Positions 43,618 through 52,225 of a DNA stretch of 64,000 bases are shown one piece after another. The notes beneath the pieces are model-generated. The model ran no database searches. It was not told where the DNA came from and saw only the letters and a program-made list of their open reading frames with translations. The translations under genes and the position numbers were made by a program. Origin of the DNA: Chloroflexota bacterium (GTDB lineage: Bacteria > Chloroflexota > UBA11872); the NCBI GenBank assembly GCA_026706485.1, contig JAPOYR010000013.1:62001-126000 (forward strand), given 5' to 3'. How positions within the stretch are numbered: the stretch's first letter is position 1; every line of letters starts with the position of its first letter.

Positions 43618-45225
43618 TCAAGCGGGACCCCTGTCAGAGGCCAGATTCGCCACCACTTGCCCCTGAGCGGCGAGCAAGCGCTGAAGCTCACCCACCGGCA
43701 CCCGGCGCGGCGTCACGTTGTACCGCAGCGCGAGGTGCGCCGCGGTTCCCGCCGCTTGGCCCAGCGCCATCCACGTGGGCTCCATGCGGATCGAGGAGTA
43801 GGCCACGTGCGTGGTTGACGCCGCGACCGGGACGATGAGGTTTTCGACTTCCACCGGAATCATGATGCGATACGGAATCTCGTAGGGCCGCGTCACCGCG
43901 TCCAGCATGCCCAGATAGCCTTCCAGCACCAGCGTGTCCGTCGGCTGGCGCTTGCGGCAGGGGAAGCTGTCGATGGGAAACTCTCCCACCGCGATCGCGT
44001 CCTCGTGCCGCCGCGAGCCGGTGGTCATGTCGTGCTCAGTGAGGGTGTAGTCCCCCACGAGCCTGCGGCCCTCGCGCACGTAGAGCTGGAAGGGGAAGTG
44101 ACCGTTGTCGGTGAACTCGTCGCGCGGCAGGTGATAGCCGTTGGCGATGCGCCGGTGCTTGGCGGGAACCTGCTCGTCGTGCTGCAGGAACCACAGCAGT
44201 CCCAGTGACAGGTCGCGGTGTCTCTGGCGAATGCGCTGCCGGGTCGCGTCGTCGCCCTCGATATAGCCCCGGTTTTCCTCGGGAAAAGGAAACGCCAGCG
44301 GCCGCGGGTTGATGTTGACGTCGGTTTTCCGATTGGGAATCTCGGTCACCGATAGCGCCCGCACCAGCGTGTCGAAGTGGGCGGGGTTGTAGCCGCGCCC
44401 GGGCTTGAGCGTCTTGGGTCCGCTGAGCCGTCCGGCCGCAAGATCATCGAAATAGCCCGCATACTCGGCGCGGTCGTAACCGGGCGGTGGATCGGTCAGC
44501 CGGTGGGCGTTGGCCGGGTCCGTGGTCAGGCACAGCCGGTAGGTATAGGCCGGCAGCCGGCCATCCGCGGCTCCGGTTGTGCCCGGCAGGAATTCCCCCT
44601 CCTGGTAGTCGTAGTAGACCACGCCGGCGTGCGGCTCGTTGAACTCCTCGTGCGCCTCCCGCCCAAGACGGAAGGCGGCGCCCGCCGCCGCGAAGAGATC
44701 GCCCTCGTAGGTGGCGTCGATGAACTGGCGGCCGTGGATCGTCGCGGGGCGCCCGCTGCGCCGATCGACGATCTCGATCGCCGTCACGGCCAAATCCGAG
44801 CAAGTCACTTCGGTCAGCCGGGCGCCGCGGATCAGGCCAATGCGGCGTTGCTCGCCGACCATGCCCTCGAACACCGCCTCAGCCACCGACGGCTCGTAGT
44901 AGTAGCCGTCGTCGCACAGGCGCACGTTGTCCGAGTCCGCGCCGTGGCGCGCCACGTAGGCGGCCAGCACGCGCTCCGTGAACTCCCGGAACAGGCCGCC
45001 GATGAGCTCCCGATGCTCGATGTCGCTTTTGCCCAGCCCGCTGGCCGCCATGCCGCCGATGTGCCGGTGGTATTCGATCAGCGAGACCGAGTGTCCCAGG
45101 CGCGCGGCGGCCACGGCGGACGCGATGCCGCCCGGCGTCGCGCCGAGCACGACGACGTCCGCCTGCTGAGGCCCACGCGGTACTGGGCCGGCGTCGGTCG
45201 GCTTTCGGTTGGGGTGTGCGGTCAC
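43618..45225 (-). CDS. FAD-dependent oxidoreductase (PF12831-like)
   Basis: A 535-residue flavoprotein. The dinucleotide fold is VVVLGATPGGIASAVAAARLGHSVSLIE. The family-specific GGMAASGLGKSDI follows, then DATYEGDLFAAAGAAFRLGRE. The C-terminal second FAD contact is PVAASTTHVAYSSIRMEPTWMALGQAAG. Relatives are often annotated as xanthan-lyase or putative sugar oxidoreductases and co-occur with sialidase-like and GH genes in Planctomycetes and Chloroflexota. It probably oxidises a carbohydrate-derived substrate. Single gene. Confidence 0.86.
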   Translation of the reverse strand: MTAHPNRKPTDAGPVPRGPQQADVVVLGATPGGIASAVAAARLGHSVSLIEYHRHIGGMAASGLGKSDIEHRELIGGLFREFTERVLAAYVARHGADSDNVRLCDDGYYYEPSVAEAVFEGMVGEQRRIGLIRGARLTEVTCSDLAVTAIEIVDRRSGRPATIHGRQFIDATYEGDLFAAAGAAFRLGREAHEEFNEPHAGVVYYDYQEGEFLPGTTGAADGRLPAYTYRLCLTTDPANAHRLTDPPPGYDRAEYAGYFDDLAAGRLSGPKTLKPGRGYNPAHFDTLVRALSVTEIPNRKTDVNINPRPLAFPFPEENRGYIEGDDATRQRIRQRHRDLSLGLLWFLQHDEQVPAKHRRIANGYHLPRDEFTDNGHFPFQLYVREGRRLVGDYTLTEHDMTTGSRRHEDAIAVGEFPIDSFPCRKRQPTDTLVLEGYLGMLDAVTRPYEIPYRIMIPVEVENLIVPVAASTTHVAYSSIRMEPTWMALGQAAGTAAHLALRYNVTPRRVPVGELQRLLAAQGQVVANLASDRGPA

Positions 45226-45279
45226 TCTTGGACTGCGGCGCGGCCGCGCGGTGCAGGTCAGCCCAGGGAAGAGTACGCG

Positions 45280-46389
45280 CTAGGTGACTGAGGCGAGGCG
45301 CGCGGCGTGGCGCCCCGGTTCGGTCAGTTGCAGGCGGTCGGCATCCCGCGTGACCAAGCCGCGGTCGGCCGCCGACTGCACCACGCGTTCGGCGAAGTCG
45401 GGCTGCCACCGCATGTGTCGCTGCATGTGGTCGATTCGGCTCTCGTCGTCGGCAGCGGGCGTTCCCTCGTGCGTCGCCAGATGGATCAGGAGCAACTGTC
45501 GGGCGAAGTCCCAGCGCTGGCGCCCGCGGCGCCGCGCCGTGACCAGCAGGCCACGCTGAGGCGCCAGCAGCAAGGCGAGCACGAACACCGCGCCGACGAC
45601 CGTGGCCATGGCGCCGGCGATGTTGGCGTCAAGGGCGCGTGCCAGCCAGTACCCGCCGATCGCGCAGACGGCTCCAATGGCCACGCTGAGCCCGAGCAGG
45701 CGCGGCAGTCGATCGGTGAGCAGGTAGGCCGCCGCGGGAGGACCGATCATCAGCGCCACCACCAGGATGCTGCCAACGGCGTCGAACGCGCCGACGGCCG
45801 TGACCGACACCATGCCCATCAAGCCGTAATGAATCAACGCGGGCGAAAACCCGAGCGCCGTCGCCAGCCCGGCGTCGAATGTGGCCACCTTGAGCTCCTT
45901 GTAGAACGCGCCGCAGACCGCCAGGTTGATGAGCAAGATGCCGCCCATCACCCACAGCGCCACCGGCCCCAGGTCCAGGCCGAACGGGGTGAAGCGGTTG
46001 AACGGGGCAAACGCTAGCTCGCCGAGCAGCACGGCGTCGCTGTCGAGGTGCACGTCCCCCGCCAGGGCCGAGATCAGAATCACGGCGATGGAGAACAGGG
46101 CGGGGAACACCAGCCCAATCGCCGTGTCCTCGCGAACCAGCCCGGTCCGGTTGACCACCTCCACCAGCGCCACTGTCGCCAGCCCCACGATGGCCGCGCC
46201 GGCAATCAGCAGCGGCGACCGCAGATCGGCCACGATGAAAAACGCCAGCACGATGCCCAACAAGACCGTGTGGCTGATGGCGTCGCTCATCATGGACATG
46301 CGTCGCAACATCAGAAACGCGCCGGGAATCGCGCACGCGGCGGCCACGACGACCGCGACAAGTTGAACTTCGAGCTGCGCGGGCGTCAC
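45280..46389 (-). CDS. Metal (Zn/Mn) ABC transporter permease with C-terminal winged-helix domain
   Basis: A 369-residue protein starting at GTG 46387-46389, overlapping the upstream permease stop by 4 nt. Residues 1-280 are a ZnuB/MntB-type ABC-3 permease with 8-9 helices (AFLMLRRMSMMSDAISHTVLLG, YKELKVATFDAGLATALGFSP, VVALMIGPPAAAYLL). About residues 295-369 (RQLLLIHLATHEG...RHMRWQPDFAERVVQSAADRGLVTRDADRLQLTEPGRHAARLA) look like a DtxR-type winged helix. Permease-HTH fusions are known in some Planctomycetes and Chloroflexota; here both permeases have one. Last gene of the operon. Confidence 0.88.
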   Translation of the reverse strand: MTPAQLEVQLVAVVVAAACAIPGAFLMLRRMSMMSDAISHTVLLGIVLAFFIVADLRSPLLIAGAAIVGLATVALVEVVNRTGLVREDTAIGLVFPALFSIAVILISALAGDVHLDSDAVLLGELAFAPFNRFTPFGLDLGPVALWVMGGILLINLAVCGAFYKELKVATFDAGLATALGFSPALIHYGLMGMVSVTAVGAFDAVGSILVVALMIGPPAAAYLLTDRLPRLLGLSVAIGAVCAIGGYWLARALDANIAGAMATVVGAVFVLALLLAPQRGLLVTARRRGRQRWDFARQLLLIHLATHEGTPAADDESRIDHMQRHMRWQPDFAERVVQSAADRGLVTRDADRLQLTEPGRHAARLASVT

Positions 46390-47519
46390 GGGGCGCTGGC
46401 CTCGGCCGCGCGTAGGCGCGCTGCCCGGGAGGCTCTCTCACGCCCCAGGTCGGTTAGCGTCCAGGCGTCGCCGGCGGTGCGACGAGCGAGACCCTGCGCT
46501 GCAAGCTCCGCCAGCGCGCGATCAACGACCGCACGACCGCGGATCGCGTACAGCGCCGCCACGTGGTGCGCGTGGGCGGGATTGCGGGTGTGCTGTGCCG
46601 AAAGCGCCGCCAGGTCACCAAGCACGGCCTCGAGGGCCAGCAGCCGGCGGTGGCGCCAGGCGCGGAATCGCGCCCAGGCGATCCCGCGGCGCGGTGCAAA
46701 GAGCAGTGAAACGGCCACAAATCCCGTCGCAACCAGGACGATCGTTGGCCCCGTGGCGGTGTGGGCCGTCGTGCTGATGACCGAGCCGGCCACGCCGGCG
46801 GCCGCGCCGAGCACGGCCGACAGGATCACCATCACACCGAGGCGGTCGGTCCACTGGCGCGCGGCGGCCCCGGGCGCGACCACCATGGCGCTCATCAGCA
46901 CCACGCCGACCGTCTTGAGCCCCACCACGATGGCGACGACCAGCAGACTCGTGAGCAGCACGTCCAGCCGGCGAACGGGATATCCCAGCGAGGCGGCGAA
47001 GTCCGGATTGAAGCTCAGCAGCTTGAACTCCTTCCAGAGCACCAGCAGGATCAGCACCGCGACGGCTCCCACGGCCGCCATGGTGATCACGTCGACTTCG
47101 AGCAGCGCGGCCGCCTGGCCAAAGAGATATCGATCCAGCCCGGCCTTGCCGGCCGCCGGCTGTCGTTGAATGAACGTGAGGACCACGAGCCCGGCGCCGA
47201 AGAACACGCTGAGGATCAGGGCCATGGCGGCGTCGGCCTTGACCCGCGACGCGCGGACGATCCCAATGACGGCCAACGCCGCCACCCAACCGGCCAGCGC
47301 CGCTCCGATCATCAGCACCAGCGGTGTCCGACTGCCGGTGATGAGGAACGCGAGCGCCACGCCGGGCAACGCGGCATGCGACATCGCGTCGCCCAGCAGC
47401 GCCTGCCGCCGCAGCACGGCGAATGCGCCCACGGCCCCACTCACGACGCCCAGCGCCGCCGAACCCAGCGCCACCGTGCGCAGCGTGTAGTCGAACAGCA
47501 GATCGCTGAGGACGTCCAC
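46386..47519 (-). CDS. Metal (Zn/Mn) ABC transporter permease with C-terminal winged-helix domain
   Basis: A 377-residue protein from GTG 47517-47519. Residues 1-290 are an ABC-3 permease (GAFAVLRRQALLGDAMSHAALPGVALAFL, WKEFKLLSFNPDFAASLGYPV, VVLMSAMVVAPGAAARQW). The extension (about 300-377; LEAVLGDLAAL...HHVAALYAIRGRAVVDRALAELAAQGLARRTAGDAWTLTDLGRERA) again reads as a winged helix. It likely forms a heterodimeric pore with the second permease. The domain could link metal flux to DNA binding or simply be a soluble regulatory tail. Confidence 0.88.
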   Translation of the reverse strand: MDVLSDLLFDYTLRTVALGSAALGVVSGAVGAFAVLRRQALLGDAMSHAALPGVALAFLITGSRTPLVLMIGAALAGWVAALAVIGIVRASRVKADAAMALILSVFFGAGLVVLTFIQRQPAAGKAGLDRYLFGQAAALLEVDVITMAAVGAVAVLILLVLWKEFKLLSFNPDFAASLGYPVRRLDVLLTSLLVVAIVVGLKTVGVVLMSAMVVAPGAAARQWTDRLGVMVILSAVLGAAAGVAGSVISTTAHTATGPTIVLVATGFVAVSLLFAPRRGIAWARFRAWRHRRLLALEAVLGDLAALSAQHTRNPAHAHHVAALYAIRGRAVVDRALAELAAQGLARRTAGDAWTLTDLGRERASRAARLRAAEASAP

Positions 47520-47553
47520 GGGGACGACCGTCAGCTCCGCCGGCCGGAGGCGT

Positions 47554-48369
47554 TCACGGAGTCGATTTCGGGCTGGACCCGTTGGCGTGTCCGCCGGCGA
47601 TGCCCGAGACGCGCCCGCCGTAGGTCTCCCGCAGGTTCTCCTCGGTGAACACGTCCGCGACCGGTCCGGCGGCGATGCGGCGCACGTTGAGCAGCGTGAC
47701 CCAATCGAAATACTCCGCCACGGTCTGCAGGTCGTGGTGCACCGCGACCACGGTCTTGCCTTCGGCGCGCAGGGTTCGCAGCAGGCTCACGATTGCCCGC
47801 TCGGTGGTGGCGTCCACGCCCTGGAAGGGTTCGTCCATCAAGTAGACCTCGGCGTCCTGCACCAGCGCGCGGGCCAGGAACACGCGCTGCTGTTGACCGC
47901 CGGAGAGTTGGCTGATCTGACGATCGGCGTAGCTCTCCATGCCAACCTGCTGCAGCGCGGCCAGCGATCGCCGGCGTTCGTTCGCGCCGGGGCGCCGGAT
48001 CCAGCCCAGCCGCCCGTAGGTCCCCATGGCGACGACGTCGCGCACCGTGGTGGGAAAGTCCCAGTCCACGCTGCTGCGCTGCGGCACATAGGCCACCAGG
48101 TGGCGTTGCACGCGATAGGGCCGCCCCAGGATGCGCACCCGCCCGGCAGCGGGCCGGAGCAGACCGAGAATGGTCCGCAGCAGGGTCGTCTTCCCCGCGC
48201 CGTTGGGGCCCACGATGGCCATCAGGACGCCGCGCGGCACCTCCAGGTCCACGTCCCACAGCGCGGGGCGTTGGTGATAGGCCAGCGTGACGTCGGTGGC
48301 CTCGACCGCCGGCGGGGCGTCAGACTCGGTCGGGTCGGCCAGCGGCGCGCGCGCGGCTGTTGCGCTCAT
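47554..48369 (-). CDS. Metal (Zn/Mn) ABC transporter ATP-binding protein
   Basis: A 271-residue ATPase. Motifs are Walker [14 protein letters not shown]-loop [13 protein letters not shown], signature [15 protein letters not shown], Walker [13 protein letters not shown] and switch His in VAVHHDL. The [13 protein letters not shown] segment is typical of manganese/zinc (MntA/ZnuC/SitB) ATPases. Its ATG overlaps the binding-protein stop (ATGA, 48366-48369), and 34 nt separate it from the first permease. Confidence 0.93.
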   Translation of the reverse strand: MSATAARAPLADPTESDAPPAVEATDVTLAYHQRPALWDVDLEVPRGVLMAIVGPNGAGKTTLLRTILGLLRPAAGRVRILGRPYRVQRHLVAYVPQRSSVDWDFPTTVRDVVAMGTYGRLGWIRRPGANERRRSLAALQQVGMESYADRQISQLSGGQQQRVFLARALVQDAEVYLMDEPFQGVDATTERAIVSLLRTLRAEGKTVVAVHHDLQTVAEYFDWVTLLNVRRIAAGPVADVFTEENLRETYGGRVSGIAGGHANGSSPKSTP

Positions 48370-49331
48370 TCGCCCGTCAGCCCGCTGACAATCGTGTCGA
48401 TGTTGTGGCGGATCATGCCAAGATAGGTGCCTTCCGGCGTGCCCGAGGCGCCCATGGCGTCGGAGAAAATCTCGCCCCCGACGACCACCGTGTGCCCGCG
48501 CGCGCCCGCGGCTTCGATGACGGCCTGCACGCCCTGATCGGGCACCGAGGACTCGATGAAGACGGCGCGAATCCCGCGGTCGCTGATGAACCGCGCCAGG
48601 GCTTGCACGTCCGCGGTGCTCGCCTCGCTCTCGGTGCTGATGCCCTGGAGGCCCCGCACCTCGAAGCCGTAGCGTTGGGCGAAGTAGTTGAACGCGTCGT
48701 GGGCGGTGACCAGGGCGCGGATGTCCGCATCCAGCGTGTCGGCCTGCTCGGTGACATAGGCGTCCAGGGCTTCGATTTCGGCGATGTAGGCCTCGGCGTT
48801 GGCGCGATAGGTCGCCGCTCGATCGGGATCCATGTCGACCAAGGCGTCACGGACGCTCGCGACGACGACTGTCCATAGGCCGAGGTCAAACCACACATGC
48901 GGGTCGTAGGCTCCTTCGAACTCGGGGGGCGCCAGCAGTTGGCCGCGGTCGATGCCGTCGGTCACGCGCACCGACCGCACCCCCAGATCCTCCATGCGCT
49001 CCAGGACGCCGGTCATGCCTGCCTCGAGGTGCAGGCCGTTCCAGAACACGGCGTCGGCCGACTCAAGACGGGTGATGTCGCTCTCGCTGGCGCGGTACAG
49101 GTGCGGATCGACGCCAGGCCCCATGAGAGCGTGAACCTCGACGGCGTCCCCACCGACCCGGCGCACGGCGTCGGCGATCTGCCCGGTCGTGGCCACAATG
49201 CGCAGTCGAGGGTCATCCGCGCCATCGGGCTCCGGAGCGCTGCCGTTACAGGCGGCAAGGAGGAGCAGGGCGGCGGCGAGACTCCCATTCAGGCAGCAAA
49301 CCAGCGCCGTTTGGACGGCTCCCGAACGCAG
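48366..49331 (-). CDS. Zn/Mn ABC transporter substrate-binding lipoprotein, apparent CTG start
   Basis: A 321-residue cluster A-I (ZnuA/TroA-like) binding protein. The first ordinary start, GTG at 49194-49196 ([15 protein letters not shown]), would lack a signal. Reading upstream in frame reveals a full lipoprotein signal, QTALVCC...LLLLAAC with Cys28, before a stop at 49335-49337. No ATG, GTG or TTG occurs in that stretch; CTG 49329-49331 lies 9 nt after AGGGG. Predicted metal ligands: His in VDPHLY, His in YDPHVWFD, His in TAHDAFNYF and Asp in [10 protein letters not shown], a His3-Asp set as in TroA (Zn or Mn). First gene of a four-gene importer operon. Confidence 0.85.
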   Translation of the reverse strand: MRSGAVQTALVCCLNGSLAAALLLLAACNGSAPEPDGADDPRLRIVATTGQIADAVRRVGGDAVEVHALMGPGVDPHLYRASESDITRLESADAVFWNGLHLEAGMTGVLERMEDLGVRSVRVTDGIDRGQLLAPPEFEGAYDPHVWFDLGLWTVVVASVRDALVDMDPDRAATYRANAEAYIAEIEALDAYVTEQADTLDADIRALVTAHDAFNYFAQRYGFEVRGLQGISTESEASTADVQALARFISDRGIRAVFIESSVPDQGVQAVIEAAGARGHTVVVGGEIFSDAMGASGTPEGTYLGMIRHNIDTIVSGLTGE

Positions 49332-49410
49332 CGGTCACATCCCCTGAGGAATCGTCGGCGCCTAATGGTTTCATGAATCGAGCCGTTAAGTCAATCAGCC
49401 CAATACAAAA

Positions 49411-49425
49411 GTTGAATTATTCAAC
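49411..49425 (-). promoter_or_regulatory. 7-1-7 inverted repeat, candidate Fur/Zur-family operator
   Basis: GTTGAAT-T-ATTCAAC is a perfect 7-1-7 palindrome, the spacing recognised by Fur-family repressors (Fur, Zur, PerR). A second overlapping dyad, TTCAA-CAA-TTGAA, covers 49420-49432. They lie 80-100 nt upstream of the metal-binding-protein start in an AT-rich patch, so metal-dependent repression of the operon is plausible. No regulator gene is in the window. Confidence 0.55.
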
Positions 49426-49519
49426 AATTGAATCCGTCACCCCCCAGCCTCACGGATTTGGCCAGTCCGGCGCTGGGTTGAAAGGCTCGGTATTCGTGGC
49501 GGCACATGCTGGTGACATC

Positions 49520-49548
49520 TTGACATCACCTAAGAGAGACATCACGAT
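49520..49548 (+). promoter_or_regulatory. Candidate promoter of the vapBC operon (possibly leaderless)
   Basis: TTGACA at 49520-49525 and CACGAT at 49543-49548 are 17 nt apart. Transcription would begin close to the VapB ATG (49555), and no Shine-Dalgarno sequence is present there. The stretch GGTGACATC-TTGACATCACC (49511-49530) has GGTGA/TCACC ends and may be the autoregulatory operator. The -10 match is weak. Confidence 0.35.
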
Positions 49549-49554
49549 GCCCTC

Positions 49555-49812
49555 ATGCGAACTACGCTGACGCTCGACGCGGACGTCGCCGACTTTCTGC
49601 GCGAGCAGGCCCGACTCCAGAACCGGCCGTTCAAGCAGGTCGTGAACGACACCTTGCGCCGAGGGATGTCGCCCGCGGCCGGCGAGGAACGCCCGGCCTA
49701 TCGGGTTAAGCCGCTCCGCGGCGGCTTCCGTCCCGGCGTGGATCCGCTCAAGCTAAATCAGCTCAACGACGAGCTGGAGACGCAGGAGTTCATCGGCCGG
49801 GACGGCGAGTGA
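49555..49812 (+). CDS. vapB: VapB-type antitoxin
   Basis: An 85-residue protein starting at ATG 49555 (MRTTLTLDADVADFLREQARLQNRPFKQVVNDTLRRGM), a ribbon-helix-helix DNA-binding domain. A Pro/Arg-rich linker follows, then an acidic tail (LNQLNDELETQEFIGRDGE) that should embrace the toxin. Its stop overlaps the VapC GTG start by 4 nt (GTGA). It would repress its own promoter together with VapC. Confidence 0.87.
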   Translation: MRTTLTLDADVADFLREQARLQNRPFKQVVNDTLRRGMSPAAGEERPAYRVKPLRGGFRPGVDPLKLNQLNDELETQEFIGRDGE

Positions 49813-50234
49813 TCGTTCCGGACCTGAACCTGCTGCTCTACGCCTACAACGACGGCGCGCCCTTCCACGACGCGGCCCGACGGTGGTGGGAAGCGTCGGT
49901 CAACGGGACGGAGCGGGTCGGGGTGCCGTGGGCGGTGTCCACCGGCTTCGTCCGGCTCATGACCCATCCGCGGGTGCTCGCGGACCCCACCACGCCGACG
50001 ACGGCAGCGGGCTACGTGGACGAATGGTTCCGCGTGCCCAACGTCATTCCCCTGAACCCTGGCCGGGACCACCTCGCCCACTTCCGACGCTGCCTCGAAG
50101 CTGCGGGCGTCGGCGCCAACCTCGTGACAGACGCCCACCTGGCGGCCCTGGCCATGGAATACCAGGCGGAGCTGCACTCCACCGACACGGACTTCAGCCG
50201 CTTCCCTGGCCTCCGCTGGCGCAATCCACTCTGA
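49809..50234 (+). CDS. vapC: VapC-type PIN-domain ribonuclease toxin
   Basis: A 141-residue PIN-domain toxin starting at GTG 49809. The acidic metal site is visible as Asp5 (VPDLNLLLYAYN), Asp108 (NLVTDAHLAALA) and Asp126/128 (STDTDF). The PWAVSTGFVRLMTHPRV segment is typical of this VapC subfamily. It cleaves RNA, commonly tRNA or 23S rRNA in the family, when free of antitoxin. The module appears intact. Confidence 0.9.
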   Translation: MIVPDLNLLLYAYNDGAPFHDAARRWWEASVNGTERVGVPWAVSTGFVRLMTHPRVLADPTTPTTAAGYVDEWFRVPNVIPLNPGRDHLAHFRRCLEAAGVGANLVTDAHLAALAMEYQAELHSTDTDFSRFPGLRWRNPL

Positions 50235-50546
50235 GGCGGCCTCGGAACAACTCCTCGGTCATCCCCGCGCCCAATCCGTCATTTCCGCGAAGTAGACCCT
50301 TGCGTAGCCCTTCGTCATTCCCGCGACGGCGGGAATCCACCCGTCATTGAACCTGAGGGCGGATAGGGTTCGCCCCCTCATCCTCGAGCTTGGCCGGGCT
50401 TTGCAAGAGTCACCGAAGGCGGGAATCCACGCCCGTTCATGGTTCGACACGCCCACCATGAACGGGCAGATGCCCCTCCGTCCTTCAGGCGTCCGACGGA
50501 ATCCAGAGCCGCTCACCCTTGCCGTGTCTGCATGTACCGTTGAAGC
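50235..50546. repeat. Intergenic repeat accumulation after vapBC
   Basis: 312 nt with no credible gene. It contains several degenerate copies of the CGTCATTCCCGCG...GGGAATCCAC element (50311-50340 complete; fragments near 50275, 50425 and 50487). Nested insertions or recombination among copies probably built the segment. Confidence 0.6.
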
Positions 50547-50777
50547 ATGTCGCGCACCACCTTCGATATCGACGAAGAGGCCTCTGCCGAGGTAATGCGG
50601 CGCTATCGACTCGCCACCAAGCGCGAGGCGATCAACTACGCGCTGCGGACGCTGGCGGCCGAACCACTATCCGTTGTCGAGGCCCGAGCGCTTCGCGGGA
50701 TCGGCTGGGAAGGTGATCTCGACGACATGCGCTCCAACTGTCAATCAATATCATTTCGAGCGCAGCGAGAATTCTGA
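50547..50777 (+). CDS. Orphan VapB-like antitoxin with repeat-derived C-terminus
   Basis: A 76-residue protein with a canonical VapB N-terminus and core (SRTTFDIDEEASAEVMRRYRLATKREAINYALRTLAAEP) and the usual terminal motif GIGWEGDLDDMRS. Instead of stopping, it continues with NCQSISFRAQREF, encoded by the interspersed CATTTCGAGCGCAGCGAGAA element, whose TGA ends the frame. No VapC follows in the next 115 nt. Likely a remnant of a second vapBC module whose toxin was lost when the repeat inserted. Confidence 0.7.
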   Translation: MSRTTFDIDEEASAEVMRRYRLATKREAINYALRTLAAEPLSVVEARALRGIGWEGDLDDMRSNCQSISFRAQREF

Positions 50778-50892
50778 AGGCGCTCATCGCTTGCCGCGCC
50801 ACAGGCATTCGGCAGCCGCGACGACGAGTCACGATCAACCGCGCAGCGCCGAGTAAGATCCTTCGACTCTGAAGTCCTGACCTGTCGAGCCT

Positions 50893-51366
50893 CTACTCGT
50901 CCCCGTCCGACGTGTCCTCGCCCGCCAGGGCCGTGCTCTCCGCGAAGACCTTGAACGATTCCATGATCTTGAGCGACTGGCGCTTGAACAGCGGACGCAT
51001 GAACCATGCGGCAACGCGCATGACGCCGCCGAACTCGAAGACGTTGTGCGCGATCCACTGGGTAGCGTTGGGGCCGTCTTCGACGAACCAGTTCTCGATG
51101 ACGTTGCGCACGCCCTCGGTTTCATAGGTGCCGCTGATCTCGTCCGGCAGGTTGTAGCGTGTGAGCGTTTCGATCATGTCGAACGTCGTGCCGTTGTCGC
51201 GCGCGAAGGTCAGGCGCGACGTGGCGCCGGGCTCTCCGGGCGTGCCGCTGACGTGCTCGAAGCTCTGCAGGCCCTCCATCCACTTGAGCATGTTGTCGGG
51301 GTCGTCGAACAGCTTGACCATCGGCTCGCGCGCCACATTAATGACCAACTTGCAGGTGTACTTCAC
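50893..51366 (-). CDS. SRPBCC superfamily (START/polyketide cyclase-like) protein
   Basis: A 157-residue protein with the helix-grip pattern: MKYTCKLVINVAREPMVKLFDDPDNMLKWMEGLQSFEHV, TFDMIETLTRYNLPDEISGTYETEGV and a long C-terminal helix (LFKRQSLKIMESFKVFAEST). The family binds hydrophobic ligands. It lies 40 nt downstream of the methyltransferase gene on the same strand and may be cotranscribed. Ligand unknown. Confidence 0.85.
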   Translation of the reverse strand: MKYTCKLVINVAREPMVKLFDDPDNMLKWMEGLQSFEHVSGTPGEPGATSRLTFARDNGTTFDMIETLTRYNLPDEISGTYETEGVRNVIENWFVEDGPNATQWIAHNVFEFGGVMRVAAWFMRPLFKRQSLKIMESFKVFAESTALAGEDTSDGDE

Positions 51367-51406
51367 ATAACAATCCCAGGTCGGCGACGGACCATGCTAC
51401 CGCGGG

Positions 51407-52225
51407 TCAGCGCTGCACCGTGAAGCGGATCGCGCTCTTGGGAAGGCGCAGCACGCCGTGGCGGTCGATCTCGCGCTGGATCAGATCGGACATCTCAAGC
51501 GCGATCGCGGCGCGGTGGCTGTTGTCCGTGGGGCGGTCGGCGATGGAGTCGATGGGCCCCGTCGTGTAGTAGCGCAACGCGTCGTCCGCGGTCGGAAACA
51601 GGAAGGCGTCGTCCCAGGTGTCGAGCCGGCAGTGCGCGAATTCGGAGGCGACGATGCGCTCGTCCAGCTCGGTGAACCGCAGCGTGCGCCGCGGACGCGG
51701 CGAATAGCCCGCCGCCCGCGCGGCCAGGCCGTGCAGCTCGATCAGCACCGCCTGGCTGTCCGAGGCGTTGGTCGTCAGCACGGCACGGCCGCCCGGCCGC
51801 AGCACGCGCCAGATTTCGCGCAGGGCCAGCGCTAGGTTCGGCACGTGAAAAAGCACGTAGTTGGCGAAGACGCGATCCATAGAACCGTCGGCAATGGGAA
51901 GTGCCTGGAGATCACCGACGCCAAGGCCCAAAGGAAACCCCGTGCAACCGGGCCGCGGAGCCATTCCCACCATCGCCGCCGAGCGGTCGATGCCGACGAT
52001 TCGAGCGCCGCGCCGCCGCAACTCATCGAAGCACGCCCCGTAGCCGCAACCCGCATCCAGCACGAGGTCGTCGGATCGCAGCGCCAGGCCGTCAACCACC
52101 CAGGCCATGAACGAATCGGCCCGCTCGGAGAAGCGCCGGTGGGCCTCGATGCGCGTTTGCAGGCGCGACGTGTCCGAGTACTGCTCGTGCAGCTGGGCGG
52201 CGTCGGCCGCCGTCTGGCCAGTCAT
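51407..52225 (-). CDS. Class I SAM-dependent methyltransferase
   Basis: A 272-residue protein from ATG 52223-52225 (MTGQTAADAAQLHEQY; another ATG lies 3 codons earlier). SAM motif I is VLDAGCGYGACFDEL, motif II VGIDRSAAMV, and the later motifs are DRVFANYVLFHVPN and LRPGGRAVLTTN. The Methyltransf_11 type methylates small molecules such as quinones, lipids or natural products. Upstream of the SRPBCC gene; substrate unknown. Confidence 0.9.
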   Translation of the reverse strand: MTGQTAADAAQLHEQYSDTSRLQTRIEAHRRFSERADSFMAWVVDGLALRSDDLVLDAGCGYGACFDELRRRGARIVGIDRSAAMVGMAPRPGCTGFPLGLGVGDLQALPIADGSMDRVFANYVLFHVPNLALALREIWRVLRPGGRAVLTTNASDSQAVLIELHGLAARAAGYSPRPRRTLRFTELDERIVASEFAHCRLDTWDDAFLFPTADDALRYYTTGPIDSIADRPTDNSHRAAIALEMSDLIQREIDRHGVLRLPKSAIRFTVQR

